Source: Flavobacteriaceae bacterium (lineage in GTDB: Bacteria > Bacteroidota > Bacteroidia > Flavobacteriales > Flavobacteriaceae). Taken from it: 32,109 nt of DNA. The position numbers and the translations under genes were made by a program. Below, piece by piece: positions 21,753 through 29,924 of the stretch (within the stretch, counting starts at the first letter, position 1; each line of letters opens with the position of its first letter). The stretch spans positions 1-32,109 of the forward strand of contig JANSXF010000050.1 of NCBI GenBank assembly GCA_024743095.1, written 5' to 3'. The notes under the pieces are model-generated. The model was not told where the DNA came from, searched no databases, and worked only from the letters and a program-made list of their open reading frames with translations.

Positions 21753-21897
21753 ACGAGAACACTATATGAAAATGAAAAAATTACTTTCGTTTTTTATTAC
21801 ATAGTAAAACTACTACGAGAGTTCCCGTAAACGAAATTATTGTTGTGAAGTGCCTTAATTCTGTGGTTTTTCAAGTATTTTAATATATCTCATCGAT

Positions 21898-23232
21898 TTA
21901 CGGTACTGCTTTTACGATGTTTGACAGCACGCCGTTCACATCAAAATACGGTTCCTCTGCCAATCCTGTCCGTACAACGACCAAGTCTTTGGATGGAATC
22001 ATAAATACATGCTGTCCTTCAAAACCATTGCAAGAAAACATGTCCGTAGGTACATCAGGATATTTCCCTTCCGCATTCAACCAAAAATGAGCGCCGTATG
22101 TGCCGTTGGAATTTGCGGTCGGTGTGGTAATATAATTAATCCAAGAAGCATCAAACAATTGTTCTCCTTTCCAATTTCCCTTGTTCAGATGTAACTGGCC
22201 ATACCTTGCCCAGTCCCGGGTACTGGCCCATGCGTAGGAGGAGCCCACATAATTACCGGCCATATCCGCTTCCATGACCATCGAGTACATACCTATTTTA
22301 TCGATTAAAGCGGAGTAGGGAAAATCCAAATATTCCTGATGGCTCCTAAATTGTTGCTTTAATATTCCAGAAAGCAGGTTCGTGGTTCCCGAAGAGTAGT
22401 TCCATATTTCAGTTGGCTTTGCAATCGCTTTTTTATCACGTTGCGCCTTGGTCATATCACTGTCCAAGAACAACATTCGTGTAACATCCGATATTCCCGT
22501 GTAATCCTCGTCCCAGGCCAATCCGCTTTGCATGCGGAGCAAGTGGTTCAGGGTGATGTCTTTCCTTTCATCATCCTTCCATTCAGGTATGGGAGCCGGC
22601 CAATCCATTTCCAGTTTTCCCTGATGCTCTAATATACCATAGCAGGATGCTAAAACACTTTTGGTCATGGACCATCCCAAAATAGGGGTGTCCTTATCAA
22701 ACCCATCAATATACTTTTCAGCAATCAAATGTCCTTTATAAAGAATTAGAAAGGTTCGTGTTTTTTGGCTTTCAGGCTCTGCAAACGCCATGGCTATGGC
22801 TTTGTTGATTTGATCCATATCCACTTCTAGCAATACGGTGTCCAACGGTTCTGCCTGTCCGTAAGGGTACGGTATAGTGTCGTTGGGTTGATTTCTTTTT
22901 GGACGAAGCGTGAAGTTATCCGGATCATAATCATCATTGATCAAAACCGCTCCAAGACCTTCACGATAAACCGCGGTACGCTCCATCATCCCATAAACGG
23001 TTGAAGATGCAGACTGTTCACTCTGGTCGACCTCAGTGGACGCTATTTTGATTAAGGGAGCACTGTTGTCGTATTGGTTCATACTGGCAGCGGAACGATG
23101 TGCCAAAAAAACACCAGAAGCCACATTCTTTGCGGCATATCCGGAGATAATGTTCAATTTGGGATAATTCAGGTAAACGACCACCCCTATGATTACGACA
23201 AGGAGCAGCAAAACACGTTTAAGTAGTTTCAT
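21898..23232 (-). CDS. Beta-lactamase-family serine hydrolase, membrane-anchored
   Basis: A 444-residue class-C beta-lactamase-like hydrolase. The N-terminus has one hydrophobic anchor (residues 6-21) without a lipobox, placing the domain in the periplasm. 'GWSMTKSVLAS' supplies SxxK (Ser188, Lys191) and 'NYSSGTTN' supplies the Tyr279 motif. The layout, with a long pre-domain of about 130 residues and the 'GLAWDEDY' element, resembles the 6-aminohexanoate-dimer hydrolase branch. The true substrate is unknown and antibiotic hydrolysis is not implied. The gene is divergent from the pirin gene, 51 bases between starts. Confidence 0.87.
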   Translation of the reverse strand: MKLLKRVLLLLVVIIGVVVYLNYPKLNIISGYAAKNVASGVFLAHRSAASMNQYDNSAPLIKIASTEVDQSEQSASSTVYGMMERTAVYREGLGAVLINDDYDPDNFTLRPKRNQPNDTIPYPYGQAEPLDTVLLEVDMDQINKAIAMAFAEPESQKTRTFLILYKGHLIAEKYIDGFDKDTPILGWSMTKSVLASCYGILEHQGKLEMDWPAPIPEWKDDERKDITLNHLLRMQSGLAWDEDYTGISDVTRMLFLDSDMTKAQRDKKAIAKPTEIWNYSSGTTNLLSGILKQQFRSHQEYLDFPYSALIDKIGMYSMVMEADMAGNYVGSSYAWASTRDWARYGQLHLNKGNWKGEQLFDASWINYITTPTANSNGTYGAHFWLNAEGKYPDVPTDMFSCNGFEGQHVFMIPSKDLVVVRTGLAEEPYFDVNGVLSNIVKAVP

Positions 23233-23283
23233 GGTATAGGATGTATTTGTAACTTTCTGCTTCTAAATATAAACATTTAACCT

Positions 23284-24156
23284 ATGTCCAACATTGGATT
23301 GATCATTGAAGAACGCAGTAGGGATATTGGCGACTTTTTAGTGGGAAGGCTGATTCCTTTCCGCAAAAAGCGCATGATCGGCCCCTTTATTTTTATAGAT
23401 CATATGGGACCTACAACATTGGGGCCCAATAAATATATGGATGTGGACCAACACCCACATTCCGGACTCTCCACCCTGACTTTTATGTTGGAAGGTGAAA
23501 TTAACCACGAAGATAGCCTGGGCACTTATCAGCGGATTAAACCCGGTTCTGTTAACTGGATGACGGCAGGAAAGGGGGTGACCCATACCGAAAGAACCCC
23601 ACAAGACCTGCGCAACGGTGACACGTTTACCGCGCATGGTTATCAAATTTGGGTGGCATTGCCCAAGGAATTGGAAGACATGGAACCTCAGTTCCATCAT
23701 ATTGATGGTGCAGATATTCCCAAATGGAACGATGGTACAGCAGACTTTAAACTGGTTGCGGGGGAAGGTTACGGTAAAAAGTCTCCTGTCCCCGTGCATT
23801 CCAATCTTTTTATGGTAGAAGTAATAGCCAAGGAGGAATATACTTTGAACGTAAACGGAAATTTAAAAGGTGAAATTGGTGTTTGTATCGTCGAAGGCGG
23901 AATTGAAGCCTGCGGTGAAACCGTTGGTGAGGGAAATATTTTGGTATCAAAAGTAGAGGACACCTGTAACATCAAACTAAAGCCGAACACCCATTTATTG
24001 TTGTTCGGAGGCGAACCTTTTCCCGAGGAACGTTATATTTATTGGAATTTTGTTTCTTCAAGCAAGGAAAAACTGGAGCAAGTGAAAAAACAATGGGCAG
24101 ATAAAACTTTTCCGATGATGAAAAACGACAGCTCTTATGTACCGTTGCCCAAATAA
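23284..24156 (+). CDS. Pirin family protein
   Basis: A 290-residue two-cupin pirin. The iron-binding residues known from human pirin (His56, His58, His101, Glu103) are all present as His57 and His59 in 'DQHPHSGLSTLTFMLEG' and His101 and Glu103 in 'GKGVTHTERTP'. It may act as a quercetin-dioxygenase-like enzyme or a redox-responsive regulator; the sequence does not decide. The C-terminal cupin 'NTHLLLFGGEPFPEERYIYWNFVSSS' is complete. The next gene starts 42 bases downstream on the same strand. Confidence 0.92.
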   Translation: MSNIGLIIEERSRDIGDFLVGRLIPFRKKRMIGPFIFIDHMGPTTLGPNKYMDVDQHPHSGLSTLTFMLEGEINHEDSLGTYQRIKPGSVNWMTAGKGVTHTERTPQDLRNGDTFTAHGYQIWVALPKELEDMEPQFHHIDGADIPKWNDGTADFKLVAGEGYGKKSPVPVHSNLFMVEVIAKEEYTLNVNGNLKGEIGVCIVEGGIEACGETVGEGNILVSKVEDTCNIKLKPNTHLLLFGGEPFPEERYIYWNFVSSSKEKLEQVKKQWADKTFPMMKNDSSYVPLPK

Positions 24157-24198
24157 AATTTAACCAGCACATTTAAAAATTAACTCCAAAACCGACCA

Positions 24199-25683
24199 AT
24201 GCCGATCAAACAACCTTATTTTCCCATGGTTTCCTTAATGCTTATTATATTGATGGGTTCCTGCAAAAAAGAAAAAACAAAACCAAAAGAAGCCCAACTC
24301 TACGATACCTACTGCGCCAGTTGCCACTTAGCTCCCCAAATTGATGAATTGCCCAAAGAAGTTTGGCAAAATTCAGTTTTGCCCGCTATGATGGCCCGCA
24401 TGGAAGTAGAGGGACTCGACCAAGACGTTATTGTGGAACAAGGCGTATTCCGGCCAAAAATCACTTTAAACGATTGGGTACAGTTGGAAAATTACATTGT
24501 TTCCAATGCGCCTGAAAACCTGAAAACCATACAAATGCCCCGTGCCGATACGTTACAACAATTTAAAACAAAATCCTTTGCCCTTGATGAGCAAAACGGG
24601 GCCATGATCACCTATCTGGAATTTATAAATGGAAATAATCAGGTATACTATGGCGATCTTACCGGAACTTTAGGTTCTTTTGATTTTGCAGAAGAAAGGG
24701 CCAACCAAATTTACCAAGGCAACAGTCCTGTAACCTGGTACAGCAAAAAGGGTTCCGTTACACTTGTCAGCGAAGTGGGAATTATACGTCCGTCCGAGCT
24801 GGAGAAGGGTAAATTGTTTCGTATGGTGGGTGAGGATAGCCTCACATTGCAGAATAGTTTCCATAGGCCCGTCCACACATTGTTGGAAGACCTTAACGGT
24901 GATGGTAAAAATGAAATCGTGGTGAGCGAATTCGGTAACGAATCCGGTCGATTGTCTCTTTTGATTGAAAATGAAGAAGGTACTTATGACAAAAAAGTAT
25001 TGCTCAACCTTCCCGGGGCCATACGTACCGTGGCCAAGGACATGAACAATGATGGCAAACTGGACATCATAGCTTTGATGACGCAGAGTACCGAGAGCAT
25101 TACGGTTTTTCACCAAACGGACGATTTGGTATTCGAGGCAAAAAAGCTTTTGGAGTTTAGCCCCGTATTCGGAACCAGTTGGTTCGAGCTCGTGGATTAC
25201 AATGGTGATGGTCTTGAGGATATTATTACCGTACAGGGTGACAATGCCGATATTTCCTATGTGCACAAACCCTATCATGGCATGCGAATCTACCTGAACA
25301 ACGGCGACAATACCTATTCAGAATCCTATTTTTATCCCATGTACGGTGCCACAAGGGTACTCTCCAGGGACTTTGACCAAGACGGGGACATCGATTTTGC
25401 ATTGATAAGTACATTCCCAAACTATTTGGAATTTCCAGAACGTTCCTTTGTGTATTTGGAGAACAAGGACTCGGAAGCGTTTGAATTTTCTACCAAAATA
25501 TTGGAAGATCCTTCCTTGGCACGATGGTTCTTAATGGATGCTTCCGATATTGACCATGACGGCGATTTGGATATTGTACTTAGCTCACTGACCTTAGGAT
25601 TTACACCAGTTCCTGATGTGTTGTCCGACCGATGGAACAACAACAACGTGGACATTATGCTATTGGAAAATTTACTGCATTGA
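24199..25683 (+). CDS. Lipoprotein with one cytochrome-c motif and five FG-GAP/VCBS calcium repeats
   Basis: A 494-residue predicted lipoprotein (lipobox MGSC, Cys22). A single heme-attachment motif CASCH (39-43) sits in a short cytochrome-c-like domain, about residues 33-105, with Met64, Met65 and Met68 as possible axial ligands. The rest is a beta-propeller-like VCBS/FG-GAP region with five DxNxDGxxD-type calcium motifs: 231-240, 281-290, 333-342, 391-400 and 450-459. Such proteins are typical of Bacteroidota extracytoplasmic surfaces. The role is unknown; electron transfer tied to a propeller partner is plausible. Its stop overlaps the next gene's TTG start in TTGA. Confidence 0.87.
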   Translation: MPIKQPYFPMVSLMLIILMGSCKKEKTKPKEAQLYDTYCASCHLAPQIDELPKEVWQNSVLPAMMARMEVEGLDQDVIVEQGVFRPKITLNDWVQLENYIVSNAPENLKTIQMPRADTLQQFKTKSFALDEQNGAMITYLEFINGNNQVYYGDLTGTLGSFDFAEERANQIYQGNSPVTWYSKKGSVTLVSEVGIIRPSELEKGKLFRMVGEDSLTLQNSFHRPVHTLLEDLNGDGKNEIVVSEFGNESGRLSLLIENEEGTYDKKVLLNLPGAIRTVAKDMNNDGKLDIIALMTQSTESITVFHQTDDLVFEAKKLLEFSPVFGTSWFELVDYNGDGLEDIITVQGDNADISYVHKPYHGMRIYLNNGDNTYSESYFYPMYGATRVLSRDFDQDGDIDFALISTFPNYLEFPERSFVYLENKDSEAFEFSTKILEDPSLARWFLMDASDIDHDGDLDIVLSSLTLGFTPVPDVLSDRWNNNNVDIMLLENLLH

Positions 25684-26117
25684 AACACTGGGTTGTCATA
25701 TTGGCCATCACTTTCATTGGGTGCTCATCAAAAGAGGATTCAATAAAACCCCGCAAAAAATATGATTGGTACGGTCACCAGGTCATAGCGTCCGCCTATA
25801 ACTCTGTGTTTTGGCAAACGGACAGTATCAATCCTTCCGTTGCGGCTTGGGGAGACACCTTAAAGCCTGGCATGAAGACCATTGCCGTGTCCAGAGACCT
25901 GATCAAAAAAGGATTGACGCACAATACCATGGTTAAAATTGATACTTTCCCGGATACGTTCTATGTCAAGGACAAAATGCATTGGCGTTGGCGAAACCGT
26001 ATTGATATTTACATGGGGAAAGACGTGAAAAAAGCACGGGAATGGGGCAGAAAAAAGCTCATCATCTGCTACGCTGTCCCCATAGACTCTATAAATACTA
26101 CGAATGAAAAAAACTAG
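25680..26117 (+). CDS. 3D-domain lipoprotein (double-psi beta-barrel, RlpA/MltA-like)
   Basis: A 145-residue lipoprotein. The TTG at 25680 overlaps the preceding stop (TTGA) and opens a short signal ending in IGC (Cys15). The frame extends to an ATG at 25632, but that would place 16 hydrophilic residues before the signal. The 3D domain (about 30-130) has 'VIASAYNSVFWQTD', 'AAWGDTLKPGMKTIAVSRDL' and 'RNRIDIYMGKDVKKAREWG', with the three conserved Asp of the family. These domains bind or cleave glycan strands of peptidoglycan in relatives. It overlaps the amidase gene by 14 bases, so the three lipoprotein genes are translationally coupled. Confidence 0.85.
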   Translation: MKHWVVILAITFIGCSSKEDSIKPRKKYDWYGHQVIASAYNSVFWQTDSINPSVAAWGDTLKPGMKTIAVSRDLIKKGLTHNTMVKIDTFPDTFYVKDKMHWRWRNRIDIYMGKDVKKAREWGRKKLIICYAVPIDSINTTNEKN

Positions 26118-26763
26118 TTTAATTGTATTGGCTTTGTCCTTGGGAGCATGTTCCACCCAAAAGGAAATTGTGGATATTCCCATTATCTTTGATGAACAAC
26201 GCGTGGAACTGACCAAAGAATACTTGTTGAACCGGTACGAATTGGACCAGGATACCCCGGAAATCACCCCTAAAATGGTAGTGCTGCATTGGACGGCCAT
26301 TCCATCCTTAAAAAAATCGTTCGAGGCCTTTAATAGGTCCACATTGCCCAATTGGCGGCCCGATTTAGTGAATGTGAGCGGGCTAAATGTATCTTCTCAT
26401 TTTTTGGTAGATCAAGACGGTACCATATACCGGTTAATGCCCGAAACCACTATGGCAAGGCATACCATTGGATTAAACCATTGTGCCATTGGCATTGAAA
26501 ATGTGGGAGGTACAGAAGGGATGCCATTGACCAAAAAACAATTGCGTTCCAATATTTATCTGGTGAACTATTTAGCATCAAAATATGACATTGATTACGT
26601 AATCGGTCACCAAGAATACACGCTTTTTGAAGGACACCCTCTATGGTTGGAGGTAGATGATGGTTATCGTACCGAAAAAACAGATCCGGGAATGGATTTT
26701 GTGGAAAAGGTTAGAAATGCCACTAAAAAATTTAACTTTAAACCTGTTCCAACATTAAAATAA
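26104..26763 (+). CDS. N-acetylmuramoyl-L-alanine amidase lipoprotein (Amidase_2)
   Basis: A 219-residue zinc amidase lipoprotein (lipobox LGAC, Cys16). By comparison with AmpD the zinc ligands are His62 ('VVLHWTA'), His169 ('VIGHQEY') and Asp194 ('KTDPGMDF'), with Glu132 ('IGIENVG') and Lys192 as catalytic aids. His169 to Asp194 is about 15 residues longer than in AmpD, an insertion near the active site. It would cut the amide between muramic acid and L-Ala in the periplasm. It overlaps the 3D gene by 14 bases and its stop shares one base with the next ATG (TAATG). Confidence 0.92.
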   Translation: MKKTSLIVLALSLGACSTQKEIVDIPIIFDEQRVELTKEYLLNRYELDQDTPEITPKMVVLHWTAIPSLKKSFEAFNRSTLPNWRPDLVNVSGLNVSSHFLVDQDGTIYRLMPETTMARHTIGLNHCAIGIENVGGTEGMPLTKKQLRSNIYLVNYLASKYDIDYVIGHQEYTLFEGHPLWLEVDDGYRTEKTDPGMDFVEKVRNATKKFNFKPVPTLK

Positions 26764-28208
26764 TGATAAAGCATTTTTTTCTTTCGGCCGTCTTCCTTCT
26801 AGTTTGCAATGTTCGGGCTCAGGACCAACTTACCTCCAAGCTATACGAAACTTACGACGATTACAAAGAATCGAGCATTGGAAAACGAAGGATAAAACAC
26901 GCCGATATCCAACCCTTGATCGAAAAATTTAAGGTTAACCCTAAATTTGAAGTTCAAAAGGTAGGCGAATCCATTCAAGGGCGAGATTTACATTTGATAA
27001 GTATTGGTTCGGGGGACAGCAATATTTTTTTGTGGTCACAAATGCACGGTGACGAGCCTACGGCCACCCAAGCCATTTTTGACATCCTTAATTTTTTGGA
27101 TGCCCCAGAGTTTCAGGAAGAAAAAAAAGAAATTCTATCCAATTTAAAATTACATTTTTTACCAATGCTCAATCCCGATGGGGCAGAGACATTTACAAGA
27201 AGAAACGCTCTGGGAATCGATATCAATCGGGATGCTTTGCGCTTACAATCGCCAGAAGGACAAACTTTGAAGCGTCTTCGAGATAGCCTTGATGCAGATT
27301 TTGGTTTTAACCTTCACGATCAGAGCAGGTACTACAATGCGGAACGTACCGAAAAACCCGCCACCATTTCCTATCTGGCCACGGCCTACAATTATGAAAA
27401 GGATATCAACCATGTTAGGGCCAACGCCATGAAAGTGATTGTTTTTATGGATAAAATCATACAAAACTACGCTCCGGGACAAGTTGGTAGGTACAGCGAT
27501 GACTTTGAGCCACGCGCTTTTGGAGATAATATAGCCAAATGGGGCACTAGCCTTATTTTAATCGAATCCGGTGGGTATCCGGGAGATCCTGAGAAACAAG
27601 AAATCCGTAAACTCAACTACGTTTCCATTCTTTCGGCCCTGTACACGATGGCCAATGGCTCCTACAAAGATATTCCTGTAGAAGATTACGAAAAAATACC
27701 CAAAAACGATCGTATGTTGTTCGATTTGAAAATAGATAACGTCACTTACGAGCTTTTGGGCAAAGATTATATTATTGATCTGGGTATTTTTAATTACGAG
27801 GTCGACTTAAAAGGGCACAATGAGTTTTATTACAAAAGTTCGGTTGCCGATCAAGGAGATTTATCAACCTATTACGCCTACAAAACCTTTGATGCGGAAG
27901 GGTACACCATTGTTCAGCCAAAGGTCGCCAAGGTAGCACGAATCGATAATCCCATGCAGCTATTGCAGGATGGAGTGGCCTATGTATATACTGAAAAGCC
28001 TGAAAATAGTGCTTTTGTACACTTTCCATTGATATTGGTCGAAGAGAAATTTGAGTTGAAAAGTTTTAGTATGCAGCCCGGAGCAAACCCTACATTCTTT
28101 TTGAAGAAGAACAACAAACTGACCCATGCCGTGGTCAATGGTTTTTTAATAGACCTTTCCAAGCCCTTGGAACAACAGAAGACGGGGAATGGGTTGATTC
28201 AACGGTAA
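26763..28208 (+). CDS. M14-family zinc carboxypeptidase, secreted
   Basis: A 481-residue M14 peptidase. The signal peptide is residues 1-19. The catalytic set is visible: 'SQMHGDEPT' (His95, Glu98), 'NPDGAETFTRRN' and 'DINRD' for substrate binding, 'NLHDQS' (His185, third zinc ligand) and 'LIESGG' (Glu268, general base). About 170 C-terminal residues form a beta-rich domain of unknown role. In this context, directly coupled to an amidase, a gamma-D-glutamyl or L,D-type peptidoglycan peptide peptidase is a reasonable inference. The ATG at 26763 overlaps the amidase stop. Confidence 0.9.
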   Translation: MIKHFFLSAVFLLVCNVRAQDQLTSKLYETYDDYKESSIGKRRIKHADIQPLIEKFKVNPKFEVQKVGESIQGRDLHLISIGSGDSNIFLWSQMHGDEPTATQAIFDILNFLDAPEFQEEKKEILSNLKLHFLPMLNPDGAETFTRRNALGIDINRDALRLQSPEGQTLKRLRDSLDADFGFNLHDQSRYYNAERTEKPATISYLATAYNYEKDINHVRANAMKVIVFMDKIIQNYAPGQVGRYSDDFEPRAFGDNIAKWGTSLILIESGGYPGDPEKQEIRKLNYVSILSALYTMANGSYKDIPVEDYEKIPKNDRMLFDLKIDNVTYELLGKDYIIDLGIFNYEVDLKGHNEFYYKSSVADQGDLSTYYAYKTFDAEGYTIVQPKVAKVARIDNPMQLLQDGVAYVYTEKPENSAFVHFPLILVEEKFELKSFSMQPGANPTFFLKKNNKLTHAVVNGFLIDLSKPLEQQKTGNGLIQR

Positions 28209-28251
28209 TTAAATCGTCACAAAAAGTAAAATAACCTTTTAATACATAAAA

Positions 28252-28851
28252 ATGAAGAAACAAATTTTAGTAGGATTATGCCTTTTGGCAGCACAATTGA
28301 CTTTTGCACAAGAGTCTATTACTCTTTTTAATGGTGATAACCTCGATGGTTGGACCAATCATGGAGAGGAAAAATGGTTTGTGGAAGATGGTGAGCTCAT
28401 CTGCGAAAGCGGTCCAAAAGGTGAATATGGCTATTTATCCACAGACAAGTTCTACAAAGATTTTGAGTTGACTTTGGAGTTTAAGCAAGAAGCTGATGGC
28501 AATAGCGGCGTTTTTATCCGCTCCACTTTTGAGGGTACCAAAGTAACTGGCTGGCAAGTGGAGGTAGCCCCCCCAGGAAAAGATACAGGTGGAATTTATG
28601 AATCGTACGGTCGTGGTTGGTTGATAAAACCTGATCCAGAAAAAGACAAAGCCCTAAAAATGGGGGAGTGGAACACCATGAAAATACGTGTGGAAGGCCC
28701 AAATGTAACATCTTGGCTAAATGGTGTGGAAATGGTTCATCTGGAAGATGAAAAAATTGGTGAGGGCCAAGGTGCCATCGCATTACAAATCCATGATGGC
28801 GGAGGTATTCGCGTAAAATGGAGAAACATTGAACTTGTTCCCTTGGATTAA
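28252..28851 (+). CDS. DUF1080 (3-keto-disaccharide hydrolase-type) secreted protein
   Basis: A 199-residue protein with an SPI signal peptide (MKKQILVGLCLLAAQLTFAQ). The remainder is one DUF1080 domain, a laminin-G-like beta-sandwich: 'ITLFNGDNLDGW', 'WFVEDGELICE', 'FELTLEFKQEADGNSGVFIRS', 'EWNTMKIRVEG' and 'IALQIHDGGGIRVKWRNI'. Members cleave 3-keto-glycosides or bind sugars. It starts 43 bases after the carboxypeptidase stop, perhaps in the same transcript, and ends at a strong terminator shared with a convergent second DUF1080 gene. Confidence 0.9.
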   Translation: MKKQILVGLCLLAAQLTFAQESITLFNGDNLDGWTNHGEEKWFVEDGELICESGPKGEYGYLSTDKFYKDFELTLEFKQEADGNSGVFIRSTFEGTKVTGWQVEVAPPGKDTGGIYESYGRGWLIKPDPEKDKALKMGEWNTMKIRVEGPNVTSWLNGVEMVHLEDEKIGEGQGAIALQIHDGGGIRVKWRNIELVPLD

Positions 28852-28856
28852 AAAAT

Positions 28857-28885
28857 AAAAGCCCGATTGCTACAATCGGGCTTTT
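28857..28885. terminator. Bidirectional terminator between the two DUF1080 genes
   Basis: AAAAGCCCGATT (28857-28868) pairs perfectly with AATCGGGCTTTT (28874-28885) around GCTAC. T-runs lie on both strands. Confidence 0.88.
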
Positions 28886-28904
28886 TTATTTGAATGCTGA
28901 GTTA

Positions 28905-29852
28905 TTAATTTTTTAATGGAGTCACTTCAAAAGCTCTGTACTCAATAGGTCCATGGTCTCCTTGAATCATAAATGAGCCTGGCTCTCCTTCCTTGCTATC
29001 CAACGCTCCACCAGTAATACCGGGAATGGTAGCGTCGGAAATTACAGTCTTTCCATTAAGCGTTACGGTAACCCGTCTACCGATCAATATAATATCATAC
29101 GTCTGCCATTCCCCAGCAGGTTTTGATGCATTTTCATTCGGTTCCAAAAAACCATAAACACCGCCCAAATAGATATCGGCAGGCTCCAATCCTTCACTGT
29201 CAACAATTTGAACCTCATAACGTCCGCGCAAGTAGACACCGCTATTGCTTCCTTCTGGGTAACGAAATTCCACGTGTAGTTTAAAGTCTTGGAACTTTTC
29301 ATCGGTAATCAAGTTGGAACCGGATTCCGGACTGGTCAAAACACCGTCTTTTACCACCCATTGGTTCTTTTCACCATCAACATGCCAGCCAGTAAGGTCC
29401 TCACCATTGAACACCTCAATGGTCTTTCCCCATTTTGGGTTTTCGGTGTATGCCAATTCGGGGGCTTTTACCCCGGTCCAGTTAATGATTGAGCCATCAG
29501 TATAAATTAAGGTTCCTTTTAAGGCTCCACCGTCCAATTCTCCGTGGAAAATCATATCGCTGCCTTTTGGTTCCCACTGATTGGGAATGCTAAAGGTAAA
29601 TTTGCTCTCCCCATAAGTTTTAACTTCCGCAATGGGTCTTGCGCTGCCAAAAGCAAACACAAAGCGTCCCAATAACGTAGCATTTCCCGAATGTCTAATT
29701 TCCAGCCAGGAAGGAGAGGTCTTTCCCATAAAATCCATCTCCAAGTCCCATCTGCCCTCTAATGGACTGATATGCTGAGCATAAAGACTGCTTGTAAAAG
29801 CTAAAAGTAAGGTGTAAATAAAAGTGTAAATTGTTTTTCTTGGGTTAATCAT
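28905..29852 (-). CDS. DUF1080 protein with an N-terminal lipocalin-like domain
   Basis: A 315-residue exported protein: signal peptide about 1-26, then a beta-rich domain (about 30-125, 'LEGRWDLEMDFMGKTSPSWLEI...GELDGGALKGTLIYTDG') resembling lipocalin-type or calycin domains. A DUF1080 domain follows (about 145-315): 'IEVFNGEDLTGWHV', 'QWVVKDGVLTSPESGSNLITDEKFQDFKLHVEF', 'SNSGVYLRGRYEVQI' and 'WQTYDIILIGRRVTVTLNGK'. It converges on the 28252 DUF1080 gene. The two share domain type but little sequence, so they are distant paralogues, probably acting on oxidised or 3-keto sugars; the substrate is unknown. Confidence 0.87.
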   Translation of the reverse strand: MINPRKTIYTFIYTLLLAFTSSLYAQHISPLEGRWDLEMDFMGKTSPSWLEIRHSGNATLLGRFVFAFGSARPIAEVKTYGESKFTFSIPNQWEPKGSDMIFHGELDGGALKGTLIYTDGSIINWTGVKAPELAYTENPKWGKTIEVFNGEDLTGWHVDGEKNQWVVKDGVLTSPESGSNLITDEKFQDFKLHVEFRYPEGSNSGVYLRGRYEVQIVDSEGLEPADIYLGGVYGFLEPNENASKPAGEWQTYDIILIGRRVTVTLNGKTVISDATIPGITGGALDSKEGEPGSFMIQGDHGPIEYRAFEVTPLKN

Positions 29853-29924
29853 AGGTATGTTTAGTTTTATTGCCGAACAAGATACGACTAATCCAAAAAT
29901 ATATAAGTAAGTTTCAGCCTTGGT

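Larger units (their letters stand above)
21406..21854. repeat. Two ~155-bp direct-repeat units, 294 bp apart
   Basis: Unit 1 is 21406-21560 and unit 2 is 21700-21854. From the hairpin to about 45 bases beyond it, roughly 90 bases are identical except for single changes at the edges. The outer 50 bases nearest GAAGTGCC are diverged but anchored by shared ends. Each unit contains one hairpin terminator and one candidate micro-ORF on the minus strand. Confidence 0.85.
21177..21897. other. 720-bp repeat-rich intergenic region
   Basis: This lies between the convergent menB and serine-hydrolase genes. It holds an imperfect 28-base inverted repeat (21254-21281 against 21373-21400), two copies of a roughly 155-bp direct-repeat unit (21406-21560 and 21700-21854), each with one hairpin terminator and a short peptide-like frame on the minus strand. 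No conventional gene is present. Confidence 0.8.

Noticed and set aside
21898..23232. Antibiotic-resistance beta-lactamase
   Set aside because: SxxK and Tyr motifs are shared by many esterases and peptidases; the architecture fits the non-resistance serine-hydrolase branch.
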